A stretch of 64,000 bases of DNA from Desulfotomaculum copahuensis (lineage in GTDB: Bacteria; Bacillota; Desulfotomaculia; Desulfotomaculales; Desulfovirgulaceae). This document shows positions 18,121 through 26,894 of this stretch, in pieces (position 1 is the first letter of the stretch; each line of letters begins with the position of its first letter). Both the position numbers and the translations under genes were made by a program. Location of the stretch: contig NZ_LYVF01000069.1 in assembly GCF_001655685.1 (NCBI RefSeq), positions 1 to 64,000 of the forward strand, read 5' to 3'. The notes beneath the pieces are model-generated. The model had not been told where the DNA came from and did no database searches. It saw only the letters and a list, made by a program, of their open reading frames with translations.

Positions 18121-19257
18121 ATGGTCAAGCGGATTATTTTTTTTGTTTTGCTCGTTATTTTTGCCGCAGCGGGGTTTTACGCCGGGCTTTACGTGCTGGG
18201 GTTGGGTGTGATTCCCTTTCCGGCCGGCCTGCCCGAATTAAAATTCGGCCTGCTTGGTTTGGGTACGCTGGTGGGCCTGGTCCTGGGGCTCTTGCTGGCT
18301 CCCTGGATTATCAGCGGCGCGCTGCGGTTGATCGCCCTGCTGGAGATGTACCTGCAAAAGACCCCCACCCAGGATCTGGTAATGGGTTCGGTGGGGCTGA
18401 TCATTGGACTTATAATTGCCAATTTATTGGGCTCAATTCTATACTTCCTGGGGCCGCTGGGCCGGTTGATCTGGATTTTGGGCACCGTATTGCTGGGCTA
18501 CCTGGGCATGAGCATCGCGGTGAAAAAACGGGAGGAGCTGTTGGGCCTGTTCAGCAATTGGCCCCGTTTCGGCAAGGATAAAGCGGCCCGGGGTGAGGCC
18601 CGCCACACCAACCTGAAACTGCTGGACACCAGTGTGATCATCGACGGACGCATCGCCGATTTGTGTGAAAGCGGCTTTATCGAGGGGGTGCTGGTGGCGC
18701 CGAACTTTGTGCTGGAAGAGCTGCGGCACATCGCCGACTCTCCCGATGTATTAAAGCGCAACCGCGGACGGCGCGGCCTGGACATATTGAATAAAATGCG
18801 CAAGGAATCGCCGGTCAAGATACAAGTGCTGGACAATGTCCGCGGCCTGGAAGACATCGCCGAAGTGGACTCCAAGCTGGTCAAACTGGCCCAGCGTCTG
18901 GGGGCGAAGATATTGACCAATGATTTCAACCTGAACAAGGTGGCCGAACTGCACGGCGTCAAGGTGCTGAACATCAATGAGCTGGCCAACGCCATCAAAC
19001 CAGTGGTGCTGCCCGGGGAGGAAATGACGGTCCAGGTGGTCAAAGACGGCAAGGAAATGGGACAAGGCGTGGCTTATTTGGACGACGGCACCATGATTGT
19101 GGTGGACGGCGGCAAGCGCTACATGGGCCAGACCGTCAGCGTGCTGGTGACCAGCGTGTTGCAGACCGCCGCCGGGCGCATGATATTTGCCAAACCTAAA
19201 ACAGCGGAGCGTCAGTCCGGCAATGCCCGGTACAACGGGGTGAATGTGATTGGCTGA
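18121..19257 (+). CDS. yacL: Membrane-anchored PIN/TRAM domain protein (YacL type)
   Basis: 378 residues. Four N-terminal membrane segments (about 1-135), a PIN nuclease domain (LLDTSVIIDGRIADL, then LTNDFNLNKVA) with the acidic metal-binding residues, and a C-terminal TRAM RNA-binding domain. Predicted membrane-bound ribonuclease; its cellular substrate is not established. It has a near-perfect AGGAGGTGA site. The last 8 bp overlap ispD, so the two are coupled. Confidence 0.92.
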   Translation: MVKRIIFFVLLVIFAAAGFYAGLYVLGLGVIPFPAGLPELKFGLLGLGTLVGLVLGLLLAPWIISGALRLIALLEMYLQKTPTQDLVMGSVGLIIGLIIANLLGSILYFLGPLGRLIWILGTVLLGYLGMSIAVKKREELLGLFSNWPRFGKDKAARGEARHTNLKLLDTSVIIDGRIADLCESGFIEGVLVAPNFVLEELRHIADSPDVLKRNRGRRGLDILNKMRKESPVKIQVLDNVRGLEDIAEVDSKLVKLAQRLGAKILTNDFNLNKVAELHGVKVLNINELANAIKPVVLPGEEMTVQVVKDGKEMGQGVAYLDDGTMIVVDGGKRYMGQTVSVLVTSVLQTAAGRMIFAKPKTAERQSGNARYNGVNVIG

Positions 19258-19978
19258 TGTTTATGCCGTGGTGGTGGCGGCCGGCCGAAGCACCCGTATG
19301 GGGGCGGGGGTGGATAAGCAGCTGCTGCCCCTGGCCGGCCGGCCGGTGCTCTGGCATACCCTGCGCGTTTTTGAAGAGGCCGCGGTGGTGGCCGGTTATG
19401 TGCTGGTGGTGCCGGCGGGCCGGGAGGATGATTACAGCCGGCTGGTGCCGGGCGAGTGGCGTTTTGGCAAACTAGCGGCCGTCGTGGCGGGCGGCGGGCA
19501 GCGACAGGAGTCGGTGTGGCGCGGTCTTATGGCCGTGCCCCCGGATACCGCGGTGGTGCTGGTGCATGACGGTGCGCGGCCCCTGGTCGCGGCAGCGGAT
19601 GTAAAGGCGGTGGTGAATGAGGCCCGGCAGTGGGGGGCGGCCACTCTGGCCGTGCCGGTCAAGGATACGGTTAAAGAGGCTGATCAGCGCGGTTTCGTGG
19701 TCCGTACACCGCCCCGGGAAGCTCTCTGGTTGACCCAGACTCCCCAAGGCTTTGCCTATGCACTTTTGATGCAGGCACACCGGGAGGCGCGGGAAAAAGG
19801 TTTTTCGGCCACCGACGACGCCGCCCTGGTGGAGGCGCTGGGGCGCCCGGTGCGGCTGGTGCAAGGCTCCTACCGGAACATCAAGATTACCACGCCCGGG
19901 GATCTGGCCGTGGCCGAAGCGCTATTTCACGGACAGGCCGCGGCCGGCCGGGAGGCGGAGCGGGGCGGCGGGTTTTAA
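19250..19978 (+). CDS. ispD: 2-C-methyl-D-erythritol 4-phosphate cytidylyltransferase
   Basis: 242 residues. It adds CMP to MEP in the non-mevalonate isoprenoid pathway. Nucleotidyltransferase signature AAGRSTRMG near the N-terminus with KQLLPLAGRPV following, then VHDGARPL and TQTPQGF. The TTG start lies inside the yacL 3' end behind GGGGTGA. The pathway partner ispF follows after about 150 nt. Confidence 0.95.
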   Translation: MADVYAVVVAAGRSTRMGAGVDKQLLPLAGRPVLWHTLRVFEEAAVVAGYVLVVPAGREDDYSRLVPGEWRFGKLAAVVAGGGQRQESVWRGLMAVPPDTAVVLVHDGARPLVAAADVKAVVNEARQWGAATLAVPVKDTVKEADQRGFVVRTPPREALWLTQTPQGFAYALLMQAHREAREKGFSATDDAALVEALGRPVRLVQGSYRNIKITTPGDLAVAEALFHGQAAAGREAERGGGF

Positions 19979-20126
19979 CCCGGCGCCCCGTTAGTGCTGA
20001 CAGTACAGTTAATGGTTTTTACACCGGCTTAATAGCGCCCGCTCGTCCAGGCTGAATACCGGCCGTAGCGTTCAAAAAATCATGGTCGTCCGGGCGTAAA
20101 TTATGAGGTTAACGGGAGGGGATGTC

Positions 20127-20651
20127 TTGCGTACCGGGTTTGGTTATGACGTGCATCGCCTGGTAGAAGGGAGGCCCCTGATCCTGGGGGGCGTTAACGT
20201 GCCTTATTTCCGCGGCCTGGCCGGCCACTCCGACGCCGATGTGCTGGTGCACGCCGTGATGGACGCCCTTTTGGGCGCCGCCGGGGCGGGGGACATCGGC
20301 CGCCACTTTCCTGACTCGGATCCCCGTTATGCCGGCATCTCAAGCCTGCTGCTGCTGGAGAAGACGGCACACATCCTGGCGGAGCGGGGGTTTAAGGTGC
20401 ACAACATCGACGCGGTGGTGGTGGCCCAGGCACCCAAACTGGCCCCTTACATACCTGAAATGGAAACAAATATGACCCGCGTGCTGGGCCTGGATCCCGG
20501 CCGGGTCAACGTCAAGGCCACCACCACTGAAGGCCTTGGTTTCACCGGCGCCGGGGAGGGAATAGCCGCCCATGCCGTGGCCAGTTTGGAGGGTTTTGAC
20601 CGTGGCAAAAGTCGGCAGTTTCAAAACCATCATCCTTTCGGCAAAAATTAG
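20127..20651 (+). CDS. ispF: 2-C-methyl-D-erythritol 2,4-cyclodiphosphate synthase
   Basis: 174 residues. It cyclises CDP-ME 2-phosphate to MEcPP. Zinc site DVHRL, metal/substrate loop HSDADVLVHAVMDALLGA, DIGRHFPDSDP, and the C-terminal KATTTEGLGFTGAGEGIAAHAV. The TTG at 20127 is 4-5 nt after GGGAGGGG; an ATG at 20103 in frame would place that site inside the gene. The last residues (FDRGKSRQFQNHHPFGKN) go beyond the conserved end of the family. Confidence 0.95.
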   Translation: MRTGFGYDVHRLVEGRPLILGGVNVPYFRGLAGHSDADVLVHAVMDALLGAAGAGDIGRHFPDSDPRYAGISSLLLLEKTAHILAERGFKVHNIDAVVVAQAPKLAPYIPEMETNMTRVLGLDPGRVNVKATTTEGLGFTGAGEGIAAHAVASLEGFDRGKSRQFQNHHPFGKN

Positions 20652-20958
20652 GCAGCGCTTTAAACGGTAATTCCAACCGCTCAACCAGTTTGTTAAAGCA
20701 GTTGACTTGCCTGTAGGGCCTATAACCCACTGTTGCAGGGACACTGATGCCCGAATGCACTTCCTAAACTTTTTCAGTTGGAATTCGCCTTTTAAGGGTT
20801 GCTATTTGCATATTTTTGGTATTGATAAATTGATCAATTTTCCGGAGACGGCTGCCCCTGGTTTTTCTACCACTGGGCGGACTATCTTCGGATTATTTTT
20901 TAACTGATGATAAAATTATGATCAGGTAGTTATGGAAAAACAAGGGGGTTTGTTTTGA
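20652..20958. other. Intergenic region at a synteny break
   Basis: No recognisable gene. In related genomes gltX/cysS-type genes follow ispF; none is seen here. Confidence 0.4.
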
Positions 20959-21180
20959 GTGGCCGTAAACAAGGAAGTTGCCGCCAGCTATCGTCCTTAC
21001 TGGGACGGGGAACTGGAAACCATGCCCCGGGCCGTACTCGGGGAATACCAGCTCAAACTGCTCAAGGAAACCGTCAACCTGGCCTATCACCGTTCTCCCT
21101 ATTACCGGCAGAGTTTCGCAAAGGTCGGTCTTTCCCCGGATGATATACATACTAAAATTAAAAAGTTTTCAGGGGCGGAT
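20959..21180 (+). pseudogene. Truncated phenylacetate-CoA ligase (PaaK-like) N-terminus
   Basis: A GTG start behind AAGGGGG opens a frame whose first 60-65 residues match the N-terminus of PaaK-type AMP-forming ligases (YWDGELETMPRAVL, then HRSPYYRQSFAKVGLSPDDI). Homology stops there. The open frame runs on through unrelated sequence, including a terminator hairpin, and by chance fuses in frame to the downstream transglycosylase. The adenylation domain (about 370 residues) is missing, so the gene is dead. Confidence 0.75.
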
Positions 21181-21188
21181 ATGATAAA

Positions 21189-21222
21189 CCCTTGCCGCGG
21201 GTCGAACGGCAAGGGATTTTTT
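21189..21222 (+). terminator. Terminator between the paaK remnant and the transglycosylase
   Basis: CCCTTGCCG (21189-21197) / CGGCAAGGG (21207-21215), then a T run from 21217. It supports separate transcription of the downstream gene. Confidence 0.85.
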
Positions 21223-21354
21223 GTTGAGAAGGGATGGCGGTCGTTCAGCTTCAAGGCTGGTGAGGACGTGGAGAATACGTTTTTATGCCTGGAGAAAGGC
21301 TGGTGGCTAATTTCAGGTGTCGCAACCAATTTACTTGAAAATCACTGGCAGGAT

Positions 21355-21383
21355 TTGCATAAACAGCGGGGACGGGATAAAAT
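21355..21383 (+). promoter_or_regulatory. Promoter of the transglycosylase gene
   Basis: -35 TTGCAT (21355-21360), 17-nt spacer, -10 TAAAAT (21378-21383), 32 nt before the ATG. Confidence 0.7.
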
Positions 21384-21414
21384 AGCTGGTGAAGGTTTTT
21401 GGGGGAGAGGCAAT

Positions 21415-22116
21415 ATGTTCAAAATCTTGAAGCGGACTTTACTGCTGGTTGTTGTCGCTTGTATATTATTGATGCTCGTTTTTATCGAACGGGAACAGCC
21501 GGTGGTGCGCTCGCTGCCCGTTCTGGTGAAGTCACGGGTGGAGGATCGCGGCGGGACCTGGGTACCGCCGGCACAAATCCCCGTCCCACTGCAAAAGGCC
21601 GTTATAGCCACTGAAGATCGCAGTTTTTACACCAACCTGGGGGTTAGCTTTGAAGGCATCGCCCGTTCCGTACTGGTGGATTTGCTCAGCGGCAGCTTCC
21701 AGGAGGGGGGAAGCACCATCACCCAGGAACTGGCCCGGAATCAGCTGCTCACGCCGGAAAAAACCATTTCCCGCAAGTTGAAGGAAATGGTGCTGGCGCT
21801 GATGATCACCAGGGATTTTTCCAAACAGGATATTTTAAATATGTACTTGAACAGCGTTTATTTCGGTCACGGGGCTTACGGGGCTGACGCCGCCGCCCGG
21901 ACATATTTCGGCCGGCCGGTGTCCGCGCTCAGCTTCGCCCAGTGCACGCTGCTGGCCGGACTGCCCCAGGCGCCCAGTTATTTTGACCCCTTGAAGAATT
22001 ATCAGGCCGCCCGGGAGCGCCAGGGACAGGTGCTCCAGTCGATGGTCCAGGCGGGGGATCTGGATCAGTCCGGGGCGGGGAAGATCTGGCGTGCGCCGCT
22101 AAATTTACGCCGCTAA
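21415..22116 (+). CDS. Monofunctional peptidoglycan glycosyltransferase (GT51)
   Basis: 233 residues. One N-terminal membrane anchor (about 8-25), then a single GT51 domain: catalytic Glu in ATEDRSFY, GGSTITQELARN, KLKEMVLALM and YLNSVYFGHGAYG. It polymerises lipid II into glycan strands at the outer face of the membrane; there is no transpeptidase domain. The ATG at 21415 follows GGGGGAGAGG and has its own promoter and an upstream terminator, so the longer open frame starting at 20959 is not the real gene. Confidence 0.9.
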   Translation: MFKILKRTLLLVVVACILLMLVFIEREQPVVRSLPVLVKSRVEDRGGTWVPPAQIPVPLQKAVIATEDRSFYTNLGVSFEGIARSVLVDLLSGSFQEGGSTITQELARNQLLTPEKTISRKLKEMVLALMITRDFSKQDILNMYLNSVYFGHGAYGADAAARTYFGRPVSALSFAQCTLLAGLPQAPSYFDPLKNYQAARERQGQVLQSMVQAGDLDQSGAGKIWRAPLNLRR

Positions 22117-22238
22117 CAACGGCGGCGGCATTGCGGGTTGCCGTCCGCCAGCCGGCCCAAACCTGAGCGCCGGCGCTCTTTCGGTGCCCGGCGCGTTTTA
22201 CCGCCCCGGAAGAATTTAAGCGGGCGGCATGTACGCGA

Positions 22239-24350
22239 CTATACCCGCCGTTCCGTGCCGGGGGAGGGAAGAACGGCCGGCTTGCGGACGGGGGCGGTGG
22301 GACCGTGCGGCGGGCCGGCGGCATGTTTTTTCAGGCGTGCCAGGTCAACCCGCGGTTCCTGCACCGGAAGCCTCCCGGGAGGTTTATGCCGGGCCGGAGG
22401 CGGTGTCTCCGGTTGCAAATGAAAAGTAGCGAACCGTTCGATTAATGCATAGGCTTCGCCGCGGGTGAGCGGGCTGCTCGCCTTTTCCGGCCGGAAGCGG
22501 TCCGGCTCCCAAAAACCGCGGCGCGACAAGAATTGAAAAGCCGTTTCCGGAGGCAGTTTATAATCCCTGAGCGCGCAGAAGAGCGCCGCGGCCAGGGGCG
22601 CGGTCAACGGTTTGCCGGTGTTTTCCGGTAATAGCGCCAATGCTGCGGATGCCGGTATTTTCAAGGCCATGGCTGCAGTCACTTCTTTTAAGTCGGAAAT
22701 GAACTGACCCGTAGTCATGACTTCATTCAGATGGTAATTATTATCATAGCCTCCCGCGGCCAACCCCCAGCGCCTCATAAAACAAAGCCCGGCGGCATAC
22801 CGCTCGCGGGACGGGGCGGTATGAAAGGGATGAATGTCCATGCCCTGACTGTTCAGCCTGTGTTGCAGCTCCTTGATCAGCCGGGGGGATTTGCTCAGGG
22901 CCGGGAAGTCAAGCCTTTTTTCAATACTCAAGGCGGCGGCCGCACCGGCCGCCTGGCCGCCGGCCATGCCCACCGGGATCACCCGGGCGCTTCCCGCGGC
23001 CAGGGAATCGAAACTGGCCGACCGTCCGGTGACCAGCAGGTTGTCCACTCCACGGGGTACCAGGCAGCGGAAGGGGATGGCGTACTGCACCGGCCGGCCG
23101 ATGATGTTACCGGGTTCCGCCGGTCCGGACGGCTGAATGTCCACCGGATAAGAGCCGAAAGCAATGCGGTCGGGGAAGTCGCGGTTGTCGAGCACGTCGT
23201 TGATTGTCAGCCGGTAAAGACCGATTATGTGCCTCGACTCCCGGGTGTACAGTTCCGGCGCCGTTCCCGCCAACCGGGTGTGCCCCAGTCCGGGAATGTT
23301 TTGGCGCATATAGGCAATTATCCGCGGCAGTTCCCGGACGGCCAGCAGGCGCGCGGCCGCGCGGCTTTGCTCCGCCAGCGGGTTTACGCCGTAGAGCTCC
23401 AGGGCGTTGACCAGCACGCTGCCATCCTTTTGCCGGCCCAGGTTCAGGCCGGTCATGGCCAGAGCGGTGGGGTCGGTGGAATGGTAGTGCTCCATGATGC
23501 GGTTGAATCCCCACACCGTTACGGCGCTGGAACCGGTCGGGTCGTTGGGATCCTGCCGGTATTTTGCCGCCAGGCGCAAAAGGAGCCAGTCCGCGTTGCT
23601 GATACCCTTGAGTTTGAAAATTAATGTGGAGGCCATCAGGCGGTGCGGGTGGCCACAGTCGCTCTGGCCGAAAGTGAAAGGCACTTTTGCCGCGGCTGCC
23701 AGATCCGCATCCTGGGTGGCGTCGATGAACCGCCGGGCACTCACGGTAATCGTTTTCCCCGCCGGCAGGGTCACATTAACCGCTGTGATCCGGGTTTTAT
23801 TTCCCTCCGTTTTCAGTTCCGGGGTGATGTTTTTTACTTCGGTCAGTACATCCAGGTTCTTTTCCTTGTTTACCGTTTCATTAAAAAAATTGATTGCCGT
23901 ATCCACATCAAAAGAATCTCCGCCCATAGCCCGGTAAAACTCGAGAAAGAAGCCCTGGTTCAGGATTTGTCCGCGGGGGTTGTAATTCATGTCAATGCCG
24001 TTCAACCAGCCTTCGGTCATCAGACCGCCCAGGGCGGGCCGGCTGTCCAGCAGCAGGGTGTGCAGGCCGTTGCGGGCGCCGGAAACGGCCGCCGCAATAC
24101 CTTCCGGATCACCGCCGGCCACCACCAGGTCGTATTGTCCGGCAATGGTGCTTTTTTTTAACGGAATCAACGGCGGTTCCTGACCATGGTGAAAAATGAC
24201 GATCAGCGCGACAGCAATGGCAATAAGCATGAAACAACAGCCTGCCGCCAACCAGCGCTTATGCGGTTGCAATCCGGGGCGCAAATATTTCACCTCTTTG
24301 CAGGACCGGAAAAACGGTCTTCTTTTAGTGGGTGATTTTTCCCGGTTCAT
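22239..24350 (-). CDS. Membrane-anchored FAD-dependent oxidoreductase with SLH-like C-terminus
   Basis: 703 residues. An N-terminal membrane anchor (about 33-54) precedes an FAD-binding domain of the FAD_oxidored type: DLVVAGGDPEGIAAAVSGAR as the dinucleotide fold and ALGGLMTEGWLNGID as the family motif. The last 110 residues resemble SLH-type surface-layer repeats (PLTRGEAYALIERF). The protein is thus predicted to work outside the membrane, tethered to the wall; its substrate is unknown. Transcribed on the minus strand downstream of the class A PBP, but a terminator lies between them. Confidence 0.8.
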   Translation of the reverse strand: MNREKSPTKRRPFFRSCKEVKYLRPGLQPHKRWLAAGCCFMLIAIAVALIVIFHHGQEPPLIPLKKSTIAGQYDLVVAGGDPEGIAAAVSGARNGLHTLLLDSRPALGGLMTEGWLNGIDMNYNPRGQILNQGFFLEFYRAMGGDSFDVDTAINFFNETVNKEKNLDVLTEVKNITPELKTEGNKTRITAVNVTLPAGKTITVSARRFIDATQDADLAAAAKVPFTFGQSDCGHPHRLMASTLIFKLKGISNADWLLLRLAAKYRQDPNDPTGSSAVTVWGFNRIMEHYHSTDPTALAMTGLNLGRQKDGSVLVNALELYGVNPLAEQSRAAARLLAVRELPRIIAYMRQNIPGLGHTRLAGTAPELYTRESRHIIGLYRLTINDVLDNRDFPDRIAFGSYPVDIQPSGPAEPGNIIGRPVQYAIPFRCLVPRGVDNLLVTGRSASFDSLAAGSARVIPVGMAGGQAAGAAAALSIEKRLDFPALSKSPRLIKELQHRLNSQGMDIHPFHTAPSRERYAAGLCFMRRWGLAAGGYDNNYHLNEVMTTGQFISDLKEVTAAMALKIPASAALALLPENTGKPLTAPLAAALFCALRDYKLPPETAFQFLSRRGFWEPDRFRPEKASSPLTRGEAYALIERFATFHLQPETPPPARHKPPGRLPVQEPRVDLARLKKHAAGPPHGPTAPVRKPAVLPSPGTERRV

Positions 24351-24420
24351 TGCCGGCTATTATATATTCGCTTTGTTCTTTTTTACTCCTGCCGTGACAG
24401 TTGACGGATATTGCCGCAGG

Positions 24421-24446
24421 AAAAAAACCGGTTCTGGAAGAACCGG
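24421..24446 (-). terminator. Terminator of the minus-strand class A PBP gene
   Basis: On the minus strand, CCGGTTCT (24446-24439) / AGAACCGG (24435-24428) with a 3-nt loop and seven T. Confidence 0.85.
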
Positions 24447-24467
24447 CTGTTCAGGCGGGGGCTTGAA

Positions 24468-26453
24468 TTAAAATAATCCTTTCAGCTTTGAAAACAAGTT
24501 ATAGATCCGTTGCTGTATCCCGGCGGCCCAGTTATTACCGCCGCCCTGATTGTTCAACGGCGGTGTATTGGCCGGCGGTGTCACCGGTTCCGGATAAATG
24601 CCCGGGTAAAGACTGCGGAAGTGGATCACCGGCTGTCCGGCCAGCGCGGTGGAGACCACCTGGCGGAAAATACCGGCCGGGTGCATGCCGCCGTTTTGAT
24701 CGCTCATATCCTGCGGTTGATCACAGCCGATCCAGACCACGCCGGCCAGTTGGGGGGTAAAGCCGCAAAACCATAAGTCCCGGCCGTGTTCGGCGGTGCC
24801 TGTTTTACCGGCCACCGGCCGGCCGTTGACCCGGGCGTTGACACCCGTGCCGTTCAGAACACCGGTTTCCAGCATCGAGGTGAGAGCGGCGGCCGTATAG
24901 AGTTTCATGGCCGGGTGCGTTTCCGGTTTGGCCTGATAAAGCATGGAACCGTCCTGTCCAGTTACTTTTCTGATCACAAACGGCTTTACATATGTTCCAC
25001 CGTTGGCCACCGCACCGTAGGCACCGGCCATTTCCAGCAGCGACACCCCCTTGTACAGGCCGCCCAGGGCCATGCTCAAACCTTCTTTGACCGGGTCCAG
25101 CGAGGTGATGCCGCTCTGCCGGGCGAATTGCACCGCCTGCGGTATGCCCACCCGGTCAAGCAGCTTTACCGCCACCACGTTCCGGGAGAGGGACAGGGCG
25201 GTGCGCAGGGTGACCGGTCCCAGATACCTGTTGTCGTCATCCCGCGGTGCATAGCGGCCGAAGCTTACCGGGCTGTCATTTACGATCGAATCCGGGGTCA
25301 GACCTTCGTATTCAATGGCCGGCCCGTAAGCGACAAACGGTTTGATGGCGGAACCGGGCTGCCGGTAGGTTTGACAGGCCCGGTTGAGCACCTGGCGGCC
25401 GGTGTATTCCCGCCCGCCGACCATGGCCCGGACGGCGCCGCTCCGTGGGTCCAGAAAAACAGCCGCCCCTTCCGGTTGAAGAATGCCGCCGGCGTCCCGT
25501 ACCGAGGCCGGGAAATTGGCCGGATCGGCGAAAGCCGCCTGCAGCGCCTGCTGCGTCATTGGATCGAGTGTGGTGTACACCTTCAAGCCGCCCCGGTAAA
25601 CGTTGTCTTCGCCGAACCGGGCAACCAGGCGGCCGGTTACGTAATCCACAAACCAGGGATATTCCCGGCCGGTTTCCGGCGGCGGGTTGAGGCCGGTTTC
25701 AGCTGCCGCCGCTTGCCGGTACTGCTGTGCGTTAATCAGTTTATAGGCCAGCATTTTGCCCAGAATCTCGTTCCGCCGCTGTTTGGCCGCGGCAGGATGA
25801 TTGACCGGCGAGTAGGCCGACGGCGCCTGGGGCAGGCCGGCCAGCAGGGCCGCTTCGGGCAGGGTGAGGCGGCCGACGTCTTTATTGAAGTAGGTTTTGG
25901 CCGCCGCTCCGATGCCGTAGGCGCCGTCCCCCAGGTAGATCTTGTTCAGATACATCTCCAGGATCTCATCTTTTGAATAGCGGTGGTTCAGCTCAAAGCC
26001 GAGCAGGACTTCCTGTATTTTTCTTTTTATTGTACGCTCGGGAGTGAGAAAAGCGTCCTTGGCCAGTTGCTGGGTGATCGTGCTGGCCCCCTGGCTCAGG
26101 CTCAAGGTGGTCAGGTCATGCCAGGCGGCCCGGGCCAGGGAGCGCAGGTCGATGCCCCGGTTCTGATAAAAGCGGATATCCTCGGCGGCCAAAAATGCGT
26201 TCCTGACCATTGGCGGTATCTGGTCAAGTTTGACCGGGATCACCTTTTTGTTCCCCAGTTGGGCGACCAATCTGTCATTGGCGTCGTAAACCGTTACCGG
26301 TTCCACCGGCCGCAGGGAGGCCGGATTGATGGCGGGCAGATCCCGCAGACTGATATACATGAGCCATGCACCGCTTAAAAAGCAGACGATCAGGATAACC
26401 GCAAGGAAAAGCAGGAATAGTTTGGCCGGTTTTAATTTCCTTCTTTTCGGCAT
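24468..26453 (-). CDS. Class A penicillin-binding protein (GT51 plus transpeptidase), copy 1
   Basis: 661 residues. One N-terminal membrane span (about 10-33). The GT51 domain has catalytic Glu in AAEDIRFY and GASTITQQLAKD. The transpeptidase has Ser368 in GSAIKPF, SRN as SxN motif and the KTGTAEHG box. It polymerises and cross-links peptidoglycan outside the membrane. A short Pro/Asn-rich tail ends the protein. It is paralogous to the plus-strand gene at 30609, and a 117-bp stretch (25486-25602) is identical between them. GGGGTGA precedes the ATG. Confidence 0.95.
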   Translation of the reverse strand: MPKRRKLKPAKLFLLFLAVILIVCFLSGAWLMYISLRDLPAINPASLRPVEPVTVYDANDRLVAQLGNKKVIPVKLDQIPPMVRNAFLAAEDIRFYQNRGIDLRSLARAAWHDLTTLSLSQGASTITQQLAKDAFLTPERTIKRKIQEVLLGFELNHRYSKDEILEMYLNKIYLGDGAYGIGAAAKTYFNKDVGRLTLPEAALLAGLPQAPSAYSPVNHPAAAKQRRNEILGKMLAYKLINAQQYRQAAAAETGLNPPPETGREYPWFVDYVTGRLVARFGEDNVYRGGLKVYTTLDPMTQQALQAAFADPANFPASVRDAGGILQPEGAAVFLDPRSGAVRAMVGGREYTGRQVLNRACQTYRQPGSAIKPFVAYGPAIEYEGLTPDSIVNDSPVSFGRYAPRDDDNRYLGPVTLRTALSLSRNVVAVKLLDRVGIPQAVQFARQSGITSLDPVKEGLSMALGGLYKGVSLLEMAGAYGAVANGGTYVKPFVIRKVTGQDGSMLYQAKPETHPAMKLYTAAALTSMLETGVLNGTGVNARVNGRPVAGKTGTAEHGRDLWFCGFTPQLAGVVWIGCDQPQDMSDQNGGMHPAGIFRQVVSTALAGQPVIHFRSLYPGIYPEPVTPPANTPPLNNQGGGNNWAAGIQQRIYNLFSKLKGLF

Positions 26454-26894
26454 GTCAGATTCACCCCGCGAACAATAAAAAGGTAAGATTCCCGGGCCCG
26501 GATGCTTATGCTCCGGCAGCGGCGCATTTAAAAGCAGCTTGTACTAGGAGTGTATATATTTCCCTTTCAATTTAGAACAAGCCTTTTGCCATATGCACCA
26601 CGATCCGGTGTTTTGCGGGGAATGACCGGCGGAACACGGGTGGCGTACGGCCGGGCGGAACCGGATTGAAGTTTGGCGGAGAACGGGGGTGGCCGGGTAC
26701 GTGGCGGGATGCTCAGGGAAAGCGCCCCGCCGTCAAAGGGGAAGACGGCAGCGGGGCTTTGTAAAACAGGGCGGCGGTGTACCCGGCGGCCGGTTTGGGC
26801 AAATAAGCCAGGCGCTTCTTTGGGGCTGGAATGCGGGCATTCGATCACCCGTACGTAGCCTGCCGGTGGTGATGGAGGGGGATGCCGGCCGGGA
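26454..26894. other. Spacer between two minus-strand PBP genes
   Basis: No recognisable gene. Contains the terminator hairpin at 26724-26757, so the class A PBP gene probably has its own promoter in the AT-rich part near 26540-26580. Confidence 0.4.
26724..26757 (-). terminator. Putative terminator of the spoVD-like gene
   Basis: GCCCCGC-CGTC (26724-26734) pairs with GACG-GCA-GCGGGGC (26744-26757) around a short loop. On the minus strand it is followed only by a weak T tract (GCTTTCC). Confidence 0.5.
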
